A DNA stretch of 64,000 bases. Origin: Tetragonia tetragonoides (lineage: Eukaryota > Streptophyta > Magnoliopsida > Caryophyllales > Aizoaceae). Positions 21,650 through 35,379 of this stretch are shown here, in pieces; positions within the stretch are counted from its first letter, which is position 1; each line of letters opens with the position of its first letter. The DNA lies in assembly GCA_038025085.1 (NCBI GenBank), contig CM076148.1, positions 36,911,691 through 36,975,690 on the forward strand, written 5' to 3'. A model generated the notes under the pieces. The model saw nothing but the letters and a program-made list of their open reading frames with translations. It made no database searches and was not told the origin of the DNA. The position numbers were made by a program, and so were the translations under genes.

Positions 21650-24368
21650 TCATTGGAAGCCACGGTTCTCATGTCTGGTAATACTAGGATATATGTTTTG
21701 CCAATTGAAATTCATGGCCAAAAAAGATAAAACCAAAGCAAAAATTGCTGCAAAGATGTAGGACTTGTTAACATGCTTGCTTTTCGACTTGCCCTCGTTT
21801 TCATACTTCGTCAGATGTGGAGGAACCAGAGCCTCAGCCTCATCTGTCAGGTTCTGTTCTGATGGCTCCTCCACCTACAGCAGAGAAATATTAAGCACAT
21901 TCATATCTACATCCATTAGAAACATCTGCCCACATCATTTACAAAATATGGATCTTTTTTCATAGCCTAGGCACATGTTCCTTGCTATTTCTTTGAAAGT
22001 TATCACAAATTTGTCAACCAACATCAACTCAGATGACTAGATTTGACAATAGAATGGTCACACATCTTGAACAAACTAAAGAGTGGTTATAAGCCCATGT
22101 TCACATGAGTGGTCACTCGAATCTTTTTAAGGGGGTCAACTCACAAAGTCACAATTAATCTCCATATGTCCATGGTGGGGGAAATGTAGGCTTTTACACA
22201 CATAAACATAAATCAGGATGATAATGTATGCTTGTAAGCTATATATGAGCACCAACCTGGTTACTTGCAGTCGCAGATGTTGGATTCTCTTCTAACTCTT
22301 CTGTAGTAGAGGCTGCTCTGCTTACATCAGTAGGTGGATCTACGCCAAACTCATTTCCATTGTCTTCTTTGTTGTCTTGCTTAGCCTTGGCGATGTTCCT
22401 CAGCCTCCGCAACTCCTCCAGCAGTATCTTGTTTTCTCTTGCTAAAGAAGACAGCTGTTAAAGCAAAATGTCAGTTTGCATCACATAGGTGCAATATGGG
22501 GAAGTTTGATCAGAATGAATGAATCAGTGACGATAAAAAAAAGGTTATAATTTGTAAGCCTCAGATTACTTTTCCTGCAAAGAAATGTTGGAAAAAGGTT
22601 ATAATCATACCTGCTTTTGAATCCTCTCTCTTTCAACTGCCAGCTGCATCACCATCTCGGTAATAAGCTTCGCCCCATTGTTGATTTCTTTAACCCGTAC
22701 TATGTTTGCGCTGTTAGCTTCTGTCAAAGTTTCGTCTAGGTTTTCACATTTAGTATTGAGAGCGCTTATTTCTTTGTTAAGTCTTACGTTAGCTTCAGCT
22801 AATACAAGGCATTGCTCTTCTGCATTCTCTGCCCTACTCTCAGATTTTGAAATCTTTGATTTAAGCTCCTCGATTAATGTCTCCATGTCCCATATCGCAC
22901 TGTAGAGCATATTCTGCTGCTCGGTACTGGCTTCAGAGGTTATCCTTGCAGTTTGTACTTGAGCTTCCAAGTCCCTGACCTGTTTCTCTAGCAAGCTTAT
23001 CTTCTCTACATTACTATCACCACCTTTAAGAAATCCCACTTCTTCTCTAAGTTCCATGTTTTCTTCTGTTAAAGTGCTAAGTTTGGTTTCAGCGTCGTGG
23101 GCCCTACTTTCTTCTATGAACACATGTTCTCTTAAAGTTTCAACGTCATTTTCCATCAGAGAAAGTTGTGCTTGAGTAGCTTCACATGAGGCACTCGCTT
23201 CTCGTAACTTCGACTCTGAAGATTGCAACTTTTCCTCAAGTAGCTTTATCTTTCCCTCCAAGGTTTCTCTATCTTTAAACTTTTGATTCAGTTTTGCATA
23301 GTTATGCTGGGACTCCAGCAATGCTGTTTCTTTAACCTTGAGCTGCTCTAAGGTACTTTGAAGTTTGGATTCTAGCTTTCCTTCTCTCTGAACTGAACAA
23401 TGCAGATTAAACTGAAGACTTTGGAGGCGAGACATCATTTCTTTAGTAATTCCCATATATATCTCGGAAGAATGTTCTGCGACTAATAGCCTCTCTAAAG
23501 CAACGTCTGCAAATGCCTCCATGTTAGAGACAGCCTCATTTGTGAAAAACAGTTTTGATTTCAGCTCTTCTTCTCTTTCTTTTGATTCTAGTAATTGCTC
23601 CTCAAAATCAAGCTCTGCTGCAAGAGATTTTTCCAGCATCCTGAGTACATCTCTCCGCTGCCTCGCTGACTGCAAGTCGAAACCTGATCCCTCAAAACTC
23701 TCATCTTCTAATGCTGCAGAAAAGAAAACAAACTACAGATTCATAGATGTTTGTCAATTGTAATGGAAGTAAACTATTCGTATGCTTTATTTATTAATTT
23801 TTTGCTCATTTCCTTATCTATACTCATTGAACTTACTGCTCTCTGGCGCAGAAATCGAAAGAGTTTTGTGCAAATTTGCCAGTTGCTGCTTTGTGTCTGA
23901 TAGTTTCTCCTGTAAATGCTTCCAAGAACTTTCAGAACCATGCAACTTCACCTGCAAGTCGTCAAATATTTCCCTTCTTTGTCTGGATGAGTATATCTTA
24001 TTTGCATCAACAATATGGACTCGGAGAACATTCAAGAAATGCCTTAAATCGGTTACCTCGGAGTCTAGATAACAAATCAAGAGATCAAAGGTCAGAGCTT
24101 TCTCAATCTCTACTTCTGAGATGTTGTCTTTCTGCAAGGACAACTCTTCAAGTCCATTTTCCCCAAGGGACAATATCATCATATACAGATCCAAGTTTCC
24201 CAGCTTCTCAGAAGAGTACGCCAAGCCCGTGTCTAACCTTAACATTTCTGTGAGGATATCTGATTCAATCATGCCATTCTCACAAGCATCACCATATGAA
24301 ACTCCTTCAGGTAGGGAGTTTCTATTAGACTTCAAATCTAATTCACTGGTGTCACAAGGAGAATCCAT
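21650..24368 (-). CDS. WIT2: WPP domain-interacting tail-anchored protein (WIT1/WIT2 type)
   Basis: Four coding exons on the minus strand: 24368-23837, 23713-22611, 22454-22257 and 21874-21650. All have GT-AG borders and the frame is continuous, giving about 685 aa. The start is ATG 24366-24368, 18 bases into its exon. Most of the protein is predicted coiled coil, rich in Glu/Lys/Leu heptads (about residues 60-580). A charged, acidic linker follows, then a single C-terminal membrane segment (SYIFAAIFALVLSFLAMNF) near residue 650, the tail anchor. WIT proteins sit in the outer nuclear envelope. With WIP proteins they anchor RanGAP there, and WIT binds myosin XI-i to move the nucleus. The assignment rests on architecture plus neighbouring bHLH49, as in Arabidopsis (At1g68910/68920). 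WIT1 remains possible. Confidence 0.8.
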
Positions 24369-25585
24369 TCCTATGGGCAAGTATTCCTGATTAAAGAGTG
24401 GACGATATTCAGTACAGCTATCGGTAAATGATATAACCAGCCAGCTATTTGAAGTCACTTTTATCGAAGTTAAAACGCAGCATATAAACACTATTTCCCA
24501 GCATTCAATCTCAATTTTGGGTATTTAAATTATTTCCAGTTCAGATTTAGACAAAACAGCTCAAATATCCTAATGCATCAACAATCAAGAAGTTTGACTA
24601 GAATATTTCAGCCACTTTTGCAATATGCAGTCAAATAATATCTATTTTTAGTAACAGATGAGACATTGCTGACAAAACCAACTACAGCAGAATCCGGACC
24701 CATTCCACCAATCAGCGACAATTTTCCTTTCGATCCTTACTCCTCCAAAGAACAACACAATCCACAAAGAATTCAGCTAATTGGACAGTCAAGTTCCACC
24801 TTTAAATTCAGCTAATATCCTTCAAGACTTCATCATATACAACTATACAAGTACAACAAGGCTCCTACCGAAGGCGTCATGGTTACAGTCCTATGGCTTC
24901 AGTTGCACATAGCTTGTTTTCAAAGAAAAAGCCAGACAAACAAGGGAGAATTCTAAAATAAAAACTAGACATGGTCATAAAAACTTTGTGATAGCTCAAG
25001 AAGTCAGAAAACTAAGCCAAATTACAGTTGTTGAGTCAATGAAGTAAACTGCATGCACAAGATTATTGATACAGTCAAATTACTCCTATAGTCCTATGAT
25101 TGCAAATGTATGACCAATTCAAAACTTTATTCCTTAAAAAGGTCAGTGTTCCTACTAACCCTCAACTATCAGCTGAATTCAATCAATCATCACACTATAA
25201 TTACCAGCTCAAATAATTAACTTACAGTTAATCAATTATACATAATTCCATATCAACTTAACCAAGAATCAGTAACCAAATTTCAGCCAAGAAACAATCA
25301 CCCACCATTATGTAATGCAATTTTTTAGCCCATAATTCAACCAACATACCCAGTACCACTAACATAATAATGCATTACATTCAACACATAATTAAACATA
25401 CCAAAAAATTTACCAGATAAAACTCAATTACCCATCAAATTTTCAAGAACAAAACTTGCTACATAAACATGCAATGAGCTGAAACAATTAAATGTGCCAG
25501 TTTCATTAAAGCAATAATCAACCATAATTCAGATAAATTAAAACAAGATTATCATTAATGAAATGGGAAAGATGATTTTTTTTAC

Positions 25586-25690
25586 CTTAAAAGAAGCAAA
25601 ATCTTGATGGGTTTTAGGAGAGGTTGTTAACAAAACTCCACCTCCTATGATGAAAGCCTGAAACAGAAACTAATGGCTGGCAATGGGTTT
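25586..25690 (-). other. 5' UTR exon of the WIT gene
   Basis: On the minus strand, CTTCTTTTAAG followed by GTAAAAAAAATC gives a good donor at 25585. The coding exon's acceptor (TCTTTAATCAG) lies at about 24387. This makes a non-coding first exon and a 1.2 kb leader intron. The 5' limit is a guess. Confidence 0.45.
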
Positions 25691-26959
25691 TTCTCTTGAT
25701 GATCTGACAAACTAGGATTTAGTGGCTCTAAAATGAGCCAGGGTGTACATGTTAACAGGTTTAAGAGAGACATTTAGTGGACCACTAGAAGAGCGGGTTG
25801 GTTGGGCGCACGTTAGTAAAGAGCAGTGGGTAGTTGAATTATTGAAGGGGTGGCCCCTGGGTGGGGCTAAACGTGGTCGTGGAGCTTACTTGCTTGGTTA
25901 AGGACGAAATGAAAGAATGTCAAATTGATTTTGGATTTGGGATTGTTGAAGGGATTATATATTGGTAAGCCAAGATGGACCAACACTAGTGTACTACTAC
26001 TTTTTGGGAGTTTAATAGGGTTTGGATTAGGGAATTTTATATTCAAGTTCTAAGGTGGAATGGAGGAACTTAATATGATAATTGGCGTTATGCTTATTAG
26101 AGGTGGTTTTCTATACGTGAGAAATTATTATACGGTTCGGAATTAATGCTCTATTTTCTCACAAAATAAATACAGCCCACTCAAATTCACTTCCTATAAA
26201 AGTGATTATTGTGAGCTGAGGGAGTATGGTCCGGGACCATTTAATAAAGTCTCAGCATTAAGACGGCCTTATATAAAAATTTGTATTGAATACTTTAGAT
26301 TTTTTTTTTTGAGGGAAAATACTTTAGATTTTAAAATAGCATCATTGATATGTTAATGTTGTCCATAGTTGAAAGTATGAGGGTTTCACGAATTATAAAA
26401 AGTTCCAAAATCATGACTTTAAGGCTCATCGATTAACTTACTAATTTGAAATTATTATAAATCAGCTCATCTCGTAAGAGATCATCTCATTGTGAAGCAG
26501 CCCAAAGCTATACAAGACAATCCAAACTATACAACTACAAGGTCACAAACGCTCGTTTCATGAATTAAGCCCTAGTTTTCTTTTATAATTCATTTTAAAT
26601 GTCAAAGAAAGATCTACTGAGTACTGGGCAACGTGTATTCAAATCAACAAAGAGCCAAGGATAAGCTAAATGAAGACTATGTAGGTTATGGCCCCTCCTA
26701 AATTTTTCGTTGTACATATGTAATTTATATAATTAGATTAAAACGCGTTGATTAAATCAAAGCACATCATATCAGTCGCTGAATTGTCGAATAATGTGTC
26801 AAATTATTTATGACGTGTCATGTGACTCATGGCCAGTAAACAAAACAAAAAAAAAAAGAAAAAAAAAGAAGAGAAAGTAGCAACAATCAGATTCATTCAG
26901 TTTAAAAACATAGCAGTTTAAAGACTCATTCATCCCCTTCCCTTCATTCTCACAAGTTG
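25691..26959. other. WIT upstream region
   Basis: Promoter side of the WIT gene, then AT-rich intergenic DNA. No clear element or gene recognised. Confidence 0.4.
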
Positions 26960-27262
26960 TCAGACGTTACAAATCCAAGAAGTTGAGTAGTAGTTAATTT
27001 CTCTCACATATTGATGAGTCAAAAAAATAAAAGAAGTTAATTCCCATTTCATGAATAGATGATGGAACCACACACCATCAGTTCTTCTCCTACCTTTCCA
27101 TATGTTCAACGTTCGTATCTGGATCTCATCGTCGTCATCCTTCATCTTTCCGGCATCGTATACAACAAATCCCCATTTGGTAAGGTTTTTCGTATTTCTC
27201 TTTGCGGTTACTAATAGACATTTGAAATCTTCACATGCTCTCTCTGTAAGATATCCCCTCAA
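26960..27262 (-). CDS. orphan reading frame, 100 codons, function unknown
   Basis: ATG at 27260-27262 on the minus strand, open for 100 codons. The first 75 codons have mixed, protein-like composition (acidic MKDDDDEIQIR stretch, then a WKGRRR patch). I recognise no domain and see no clear introns. It could be a captured or decayed exon, or chance. Confidence 0.2.
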   Translation of the reverse strand: MRGYLTERACEDFKCLLVTAKRNTKNLTKWGFVVYDAGKMKDDDDEIQIRTLNIWKGRRRTDGVWFHHLFMKWELTSFIFLTHQYVREINYYSTSWICNV

Positions 27263-27432
27263 ACTTTATTAAACTTAGTAGTACCATATATTGCTTTACA
27301 TTGTTGTCTCTGAACAGTTATACCAACTTGAATGTTTAAAACTATTTAATTAAATTTTAATCATAAATTTACGCTGAAAAGTAGGAAAAAAATTCAAGAA
27401 AAATTAAAAACCGCTTCAAAAAAATTGGCAAA

Positions 27433-28035
27433 AATTATGAGATCTCACTATTATAATAATAGAGAGTGCTTCGAGTTACATTTGGTGGCACGGGGTGGTG
27501 GGGAGCCATGCTTGGTACCTAAAAACCATGGAGTAGACATGCCCAGTTGCATAACTTTCATAATGGTAGGCGCTTCATATTGTGTCACTTGCCTTCCTTC
27601 GCCCACAACTACCCACTAAAGAGTTTTATAAGATTTAGTGGTTCTAACAGGAGTAGACATGGCCAATGCTTAACTTTTATATTAGGGGTTTTTTTTTTTG
27701 ATCTTTTTCAAACTAGGTTTTTTTTGGATCTTTTTCATACTGGATTTTGAGAGTTTGGAGAATGAATTTTCAAAAGTTTCACCTAAAACTTTTCAAGTAT
27801 ATCGTTATAAGTTACGGAAAAGTTTATATTTTTTATTTTTCACAGATTGTAGCTATTTCATTTAATTGTTAATTAAAAAAAATACGCTAAAAATAGAAAA
27901 AAAAAAATAGAAATCATTTCAAAACAATTGAAAAAAATCATGAGACCTCACTATAGCAGTAGAGGGGGCTTGGGGATAGGTTTAGCGGCACGAGGTGGTG
28001 GGAAGCCATGCTCAGTGCCCAAAAATCGTGGATTG
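27433..28035 (+). repeat. two-copy direct repeat leading into a satellite array
   Basis: A segment containing GGTGGCACGGGGTGGTGGGG and AGCCATGC at about 27485-27510 recurs, diverged, at about 27990-28012, roughly 503 bp later. Flanking ATGAGATCTCACTAT and ATGAGACCTCACTAT match as well. Confidence 0.65.
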
Positions 28036-28059
28036 GCATTTGATGCCCAGTAAGAGACC

Positions 28060-29570
28060 CTTCAAGCCTACCAAGGACCCGATAACCTATCATAGGGGCC
28101 TTCCATGTCCCCTAAGAATGTTCCATGCGATGTAGTCCGAAAATATCCACCTTCAGTTTGTGGCCTCCCGAAAGCTCAAAAAACGTGGATTATATAGCCT
28201 TCTTTTTGGGCTTCCTGGGGATCGGGTGTCATTTTTTCCCAAACTTCTCCGGAGGGTCTAAAATAACTCTAGAGAACACTCGGTGTCCCGAAAGGGTCAT
28301 CCGGATCCCCGAACTTCGATATCGCCCATGCCTTTGGTGTTTTAACTCTTGCACTAGTGTCCCATAAAACGCTCTTCCAACCCTATCAGGGACCGGATAA
28401 GCGGCCCCAAGGGTCTCCCATGTCGTCTAGGGGTGTTCTGTGCAATGTGGTGCGAAAATATACACCTTTGTTTCAGGGCCACCGGTAAGCCCAAAAAACG
28501 TGGATTATATATAACCTTCGTTTTCGGCTTCCCAAGGCCCAGGAGTCATTTTTGTCCAAACTTTTCCGGGGGGTCTATCATGAACCTAGAGAACCCTCGG
28601 TACCCTAGGAGGGTCATCTAGATCCCCAAACTTTGATATTTACTCATGCCTTTATTTGGTGTTCCAACTCTTACACCAATGTCCTGTAAAACGCTCTTCC
28701 AAGCCTATTAGGGAGCGGATAAGTGGCCCAAAGAGTCTCCCATGTCGTCTAGGGGTATTCCGTGCGATGTGGGACGAAAAAATACACCTTCGTTTCGGGG
28801 CCACCAGAAAGCCCAAAAACATGGATTATAACCTTCGTTTTCGGCTTCCCAGGGCTCGGGTATCATTTTTGCCCAAAAATTTACCGGGGGTTCTATCAAG
28901 ACCCTAGAGGACCCTTGGTGCCCCGGGAGGGTTATCCGGATCCCAAAACTTTGATATTACTCATGCCTTAATTTATTTGGTGTTCCAACTCTTACACCAG
29001 TGCCCTGTAAAACGCCCTTTCAAGCCTATCAAGGACCGGATAAGCAATCCCGAGGGGCTCTCATGTACCCTAAGGGTGTTCCGTGCGACGTGGTGCAAAA
29101 ATATCCACCTTCAATCTGGGGCCTCCGGAAACCCAAAAAACGTGGATTATAGTCTTCGTTTTCGGCTTCCGGGGGCCCGAGTTTCATTTTTGCCTAAACT
29201 TCTCCGGGGGGTCTATCATGACCCTAGAAAACCTTCGGTGCTCCGGGAGGGTCATTCGGATCCCCGAACTTTGATATCACCCATGCATTCGGTGTTCCGA
29301 CTCTTACATTAGTGTCCCGTAAAAATGCCCTTACAAGCCTATCAGGGACCTGATAACGGACCCCGTGGCCATAAGGGTGTCCCGTGCAATGTGGTGCAAA
29401 AATATCCACCTTCGTTCTGGAGCATCTCGGAAGCCCAAAAAACGCGGATTATAGCCTTTTATTTTTGGCTTCTCGGGGCCCGGTTTTCATTTTGCCCAAA
29501 CTTCTTCCGGGGATCTATCGTCACCCTAGAGGACCTCCGATATTTCGGGATGGTGATCCGGATCCCCGAA
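28060..29570 (+). repeat. tandem array of about 318-bp units, five copies
   Basis: The word AAGCCTAYCA (or close) recurs at about 28065, 28380, 28701, 29022 and 29334, spacing 312-321 bp. Each unit also holds GTGCGATGTGG, AAAAACGTGGATTATA, TTCGTTTTCGGCTTCC, TTCTCCGGGGGGTCTATC and GGTCATCCGGATCCC. Units are GC-rich compared with surroundings and diverged by substitutions. Open frames in both directions recur in each unit but drift between copies, so I do not call them genes. Confidence 0.85.
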
Positions 29571-29576
29571 CTCCAT

Positions 29577-29697
29577 GAAACATGGGACTTGGGACATGGA
29601 ACATAGGCGTTAGGATATGGGACATGGGCGCTGGGACATGGGACATGCATGACGCTCGTTGGGACATAGGACATGGGATATGGAACATGGGACATGA
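29577..29697 (+). repeat. GGGACATG minisatellite
   Basis: About a dozen copies of GGGACATG or GGAACATG and variants (GGATATGG) right after the last satellite unit. Confidence 0.8.
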
Positions 29698-30250
29698 GCC
29701 ACCGAGATTTTATTTCAATAAATTTTTGAGGTACGTACTTAGTTCATTTCGATCATGTGTACTATGATAATCATTTGGTATAAGAACTTTAAAGTAGAGT
29801 ATTCCCAAGTTTGTTAATAAATAAAAGGTTATAATCGTTTTCTAAGCACTCGGTCAAATACTGATTAAAGTTTACAGTATGACTAATCATAATAAGTAGA
29901 ACTATAATGCAATAAATAATGTCACTTAGGGGTATTAGATACCTCTAACTTTTATAGAGGCACCACACGCCAATGCACTACTTTTTTTTTGTCAAAGGCC
30001 GATACACGACCAGTGAATGGACTATTAGCATGACTTGAGAGCATCCCTCCCCCTAACATTTTAATATTTTCCTTAAACAAATTAAGAGTCAGCCTGCGGA
30101 TGAACCTCTCCAAATCCCGCATTGGTGTTGTTTAGTTTTATTTACCAGTTAATCACAAAATTAGCACCAAAAAAAAATTTTGTTTTTGTTATTACAACAA
30201 AGTTAGAAGTAAGGCAACTCATCAGAAAATATTAAATTTAAAAAAAAAAA
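29698..30250. other. intergenic, nothing recognised
   Basis: AT-rich; no gene or repeat identified. Confidence 0.4.
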
Positions 30251-30304
30251 AACTAACTAACAAGAGTTGAAATATTTTGCGCATCTCACGGGCAAGCACA
30301 CTAG
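30251..30304 (+). mobile_element. probable Helitron 3' end
   Basis: GCGCATCTCACGGGCAAGCA followed by CACTAG and T, resembling the Helitron terminus at 14254 read on the other strand. The hairpin is degenerate and no 5' end was found. Confidence 0.35.
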
Positions 30305-33300
30305 TTATAAGAAGAAAAAAAACGTAGATGATTTACGAATATGAGTATATTCTCAATGCTATGGCCCCTTCTAAACACATATATGAATAATATTTATGAT
30401 TTTCGTTCATTTAATATTAGTATCTGATTTTGTTCTTTGGGCACCCAAAAAAAAGTTTCTAGTTTCGTCCTTAAAATCAGTAAAACATTTAGATTTCATT
30501 CTTTTCACCGGGAAAAAATTGAATTGAACATAACTGAATTGATTTTCTTTAACTTGACCTTTAACCATTTGAAACTCGTCCAGCCATATTCAAGGTTGAA
30601 CTAGTTTGAAAGTATGCTTTGAAATCTTTCTAATGACGTAGGTATCATCATGAATTTATTTCTGAATAAAAAGATTGTCTGAGAGATAATTATACATGAA
30701 GTGAAGTGAACTAAACTAAACTAATTAATCTGAATACAAGTAAATTAAGTTGAGAAGAACTGAGCCTTAGAAACTCAGCCATTTGTAGGCGGTCGAGGTT
30801 ATAAACATAGAGAATCCCAATCAAGCACTCATCGCAAAAATAGAGCTTGGACGGAGAAACTATGTGAAAGTTCACATTGAGATTGCCTCATATGAGTTTC
30901 TCTGTGTACACACTACTTATATGTGCTACCCTTCCTGCATATTCACTTTCCCCATATCATACGTGTAAAGGCACAAACTCAATTGCATTGAGACATCACA
31001 TAATTACCGTAAACTAAACACAATGCCACTTATCATATCGTTACATTGATTAATCAATAGAACGATGTAATTTGTGTCAACACATACACGACAAACGGCC
31101 AGAAATAAACTAAGTGTTTGGCTCCAAACAAGCTTGGGCCTCAAGCACATGAAAATACACTGCTATAGAAATTAAAGCAACTTTTAACCCCTAAATCCCT
31201 ATGAATATGACATTCCCACATATATTTCAACTTCATTGTCAAAATACAACAAAATTAAAAGTTGCCAAGATAAGATATCAAATCATCAAACCAATATCTC
31301 CACTAACTAACGTACTTACATGTACATATGTTGTTTTCACATAGAGTACTAAATGATGATACTTCAAGTAAACTGTTGTTTTCACTTAGTCTTGGTGGCA
31401 GTCATTTAAAATTTTAATGCTAAAAATAGGAAGAAAAGTAATGGTTGAGAAAGACACTTGCCAAGTTGTGTTTGCTCAAATTGTATAGATATTGCCTTAT
31501 GTGTGCAAAAGGCTATATAGGACTTGATGTTGGTCCAAGCAAGATATTGTATAAATATACTACTTGCTAATGCATGATTTTCTTATGACCAACATTGGCA
31601 ATATTAGCTCATCTCTTGTGGTACTTCAACTCAATCTGATTTGATGTTTAACCTACCGCTTGTACTTGCTTGATAAGTCTTAGCATAGATTCTTTTATAC
31701 TATGAGTCTATAATTAGTTTAGTACCCATACGATACACGATATTTTTTGAAAGATGGAGTTAAATCTGTATTTTTTTCTTTCAAAAAAACCACTTCCAAA
31801 TCCAATAAGCTAGGAGCTTGTTCTTCAGTTGGTCCACCGTCCCTAGATAAGGTGTATGTTTTAAATGATGCGTTGGTAAAATTTCATCTCCAAATCAATA
31901 TTTCTTACCATTTCTCATCTTTCGTTACCATTAATTTAAATTAAAATAGATTTTAGTTGGAGCTTAAGTTCTTGATAGTAATATTTCAAGTTTTGTTTTA
32001 ATTATTTATATGGGGGGAAATGAAAGGATTATTCCTAGCATAGAACTTTTCAGACCAATATTTTCTCCTTTCCTTAGTGGAATATATCCATACAAGTACA
32101 AACAGCCACTAAAAGCATAGAAGTACATTTTGGTGATGTAAAGTGTCACACTTCCAATATCTTTCATTCACAATCCAAAGCTAGTACCGCGTACTATAGA
32201 GAAGAGGACTTGCCATAAAGATTTCCATGAATTATTAGATGACCTATATGAATATGACTAATATGTGCAAACTCACTCTTTAGATGACTTGCACTTTTAT
32301 GAGAATGGTTTTGAATAGATTAGAATTTGCATATTAATTATTACATAAAGACCGTCTTATAGAAATTTTTGCAAAAAATATAACTAATTAGATTGCTATA
32401 AAGGTAACAATTGATAGTAAATACTAAACAACACTCAATGACAGAGTTAGAAAATTTTAAATTCATTGAGACTATTTTTGAATTTGATTTACAAATAATA
32501 ATATGATATACTCTTATTTATTATTATTGTTATTATTATTATTTCATATGGAGTAGTATCTTATTTATTTTCATAAATCTTGTAATAATTCACAAATAAG
32601 AAAAAAAAATGTAAATTACACAGCTTGACCATATCTAAACATTATGTAAATCTTCTGGCTAGAAGGGCATTGATAGATCTAGGCTTTGCCAAGTTGATTT
32701 CATGGGGCAATTTTTTTTGTTAACACTTCAATTCATATATAAAATATGTATGGATTAAAAAAGAATGCACTCACTTAAACTTATTTCTAGATTTGCCACT
32801 GAAAAGGAGCATGAAAAGTAAACCATCTAGAGGTAGACCTAGTGAGCTAAACTATGCCTTGAGCATTATACTTCATTTATGAAAGTTTGCACCATTGACT
32901 GATCATATGATACAAACAATCCAAAGCTAAAGCGCCCTAGTAATGTTGTAACTAGGTTTCCCCTTCAAGATCCCTTAGTTAGAAAAGACATTCTTATATC
33001 TTTAAAACCTAACTTTTGGGTCCAAAGGGGTCCCATATATATGGTGCAACAACTTTCTCTCAAAAACACACAAAGATATATCGGGAGAAAGATGTTATGA
33101 GCAAGAGAATCCTAGCTCTGAACACACAAGTATCTTCTAGTGATAAAGTTGTGAGCTTTATACTATGAAACTTCTGTTGGGGTTTGATAAAAGTGAGCAG
33201 AAAGAGTTGTGAAAAGAGTACCCAAGAAAGCATATAAATTCAGCTAAGTAATAAGAAGACATCATCATCCATCATGAATATGTTTGAACCATAAGCATGA

Positions 33301-34570
33301 TATGATATACTGATGCTTGCATAAATTTCACCAAATTAAAGAAGTGTATGTGACCTTATGATCATGCTTTTTAGGAGCTTTAAGCTGACATCCAACTTAT
33401 CTACTTCTTTTCTACTTCAATTATTGGTTCCCCTATCCTTTTTCTTACTTAGGTTTTTAGTCGGCAATCTCTTGGCTTCTCCTGAAAGTAGCTAGTTGGC
33501 TACTCTCCATGACCTATACTCTATGACTTGAAAATTATGCTAGAAAATACTTTATTCTTATCCCTTCCGACCAGACCCATAATATTTTAAGGAGGGAATA
33601 ATCAATTATCCATTTACGAGCTACACAAGACATGTTGTCAACTGTGTTACATCACCCCATTCTCATTCTCCCTTGTCACTCGCAAATCTTAACTCCCCAT
33701 CACTTTTTTAGTGTTTGGCCCAAAAAAAGAAGGTTCACTATTTTTTTTATTATGAGTATAGTAAGATAAACCTGAGAGTAGATTTGAATTGTTACTTCTC
33801 ACTCAGCTAATTAATTGGTGAATTTGTTCGGATTTTTTAAATAGAAAAAATTATATATATATAGTAGATATGAATCATAAATGCAAATTATAAATTGATA
33901 AATCTCTCTTTTTTATTATTATCCAAACACTGTAAATTATTTTAATAACAATGAAATTTATGTTCACTTATATTTATGACAATTAATTTTTTACATATCG
34001 AGAAGTTTAATATTTAATTATTTGGATATAGAGTAGAGAAATCATCATTGACCAAATCTCTATGTAAGGGAGACCTCAAAAAAAAAAAAAAAAAAAATCT
34101 GTGTAAGGGATCTCGAATCCCCAACTATTATCCCATGTTGCTTTTTAATTTATCAGAGACTGTATTTGGTTGAATTTTAATGCCTATACTTTTTTAGTAA
34201 AATGAATCCTATCTTTTTCCTTTAGCTTTCCCAAAAGCAGAGCCATGCCAACCATAGACTATAATATTTTGTTTTTTTTTTTAATTTCCTTTTATTGAAA
34301 GTTGTCACAGACAAATATTTTCTGTCAAACTTCAAAAATTGTCCAAACCTATGCCTCCAATCAATAGGACCTCTTACAAATTAGGGTCACTTGTTATACG
34401 TTTCACTTCCCCATTCGTACTTCCTTTTACTCTAATCTATCTCCCTAATCTATCACATGTACTAAAGAATCCGTCCTTTTAACGTACATAGCGCGGTAAC
34501 CGGCAAGTCGTAAGTGTCTTCCTTCATGGTCTTCTTCCGACTCCCTTGGACGGTCCCAATCTGTTTATAA
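30305..34570. other. 4.3 kb intergenic without a recognisable gene
   Basis: AT-rich with poly-A/T runs and some decayed GAACT-type repeat (about 30515-30770). Around 33030-33250 a TATATATGG box precedes a purine-rich stretch that could be a non-coding transcript start, but nothing in the sequence proves it. No known microRNA sequence was recognised by eye. Confidence 0.4.
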
Positions 34571-34881
34571 GTAGAGCTGTCAAACAGATCGGTTAGTGCG
34601 AAGTCGAATCGGTTAATCTCATTATTCATGTTTGAATTATAAATGTATACCAGTTATTAATGAGCTTTTAAGATATAAATAAGTTTTTGACACTTTTCTC
34701 CGGTGGGGTTTTCAGGTTTGCCCCTTTTTATGCCTATTTTAACGGGTTCGTGTTAGTGAATCTCATTTGCCCTGGTTGTATTGCATTTATGTGTAAACTT
34801 TTCGTGGGTATTTGTCAAGATAATTTTTGTCATTTTTTTCCAGATCGATTTTTGGATCAAATCGGATCTTAACAGCTCTAC
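34571..34881. mobile_element. MITE with GTAGAGCTGTYAA ends
   Basis: GTAGAGCTGTCAAACAGATC at 34571 and the complement of GTAGAGCTGTTAAGATC ending at 34881. hAT-like end sequence, but no 8-bp target duplication was seen. Confidence 0.5.
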
Positions 34882-35379
34882 TTTTTACGATGATGCAAAA
34901 TTAGTGTCGAAAGACTCTCAACTCAAATTTATATAGCATTTCAAATTAATGGGTGTTTTCCTAAACTGAACTGGATGAATATGAATGAATTGAATTAGTA
35001 ATATGTGAGAAAAAAATATATCGATTAAGTGAACTAAACATTCCTGAAATGAATTGATTTAACATCAATGAACTGAACTAATATTAAATATTGAAAATAA
35101 TTTAGCTTATATGTAATAAATCGAAAATTATTTGGTTGTTTGTGTGTATTAGCGACCTCCATAATCTTCTTGCATGATTGTGTGAGGGTTAGCAATATGT
35201 ATCTCTGCATATTGTTTTAATTACTTGTTTTTGGTTGTCACCAACAATCAAAAGCATTATTAGAACTCAATATTCAAGACCTAAGTAAAACCAATCAATG
35301 CAAATCAATATGGAAAATGTACCTAAGTTATCGAAAATTCAAAATGATCTTTTGATAAGGGTGTATTTTCTTTCACTTA

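Noticed and set aside
28125..29606. Recurring frames in the 318-bp satellite units
   Set aside because: Frames exist on both strands and do not keep their ends between units; they reflect GC-rich tandem repeats.
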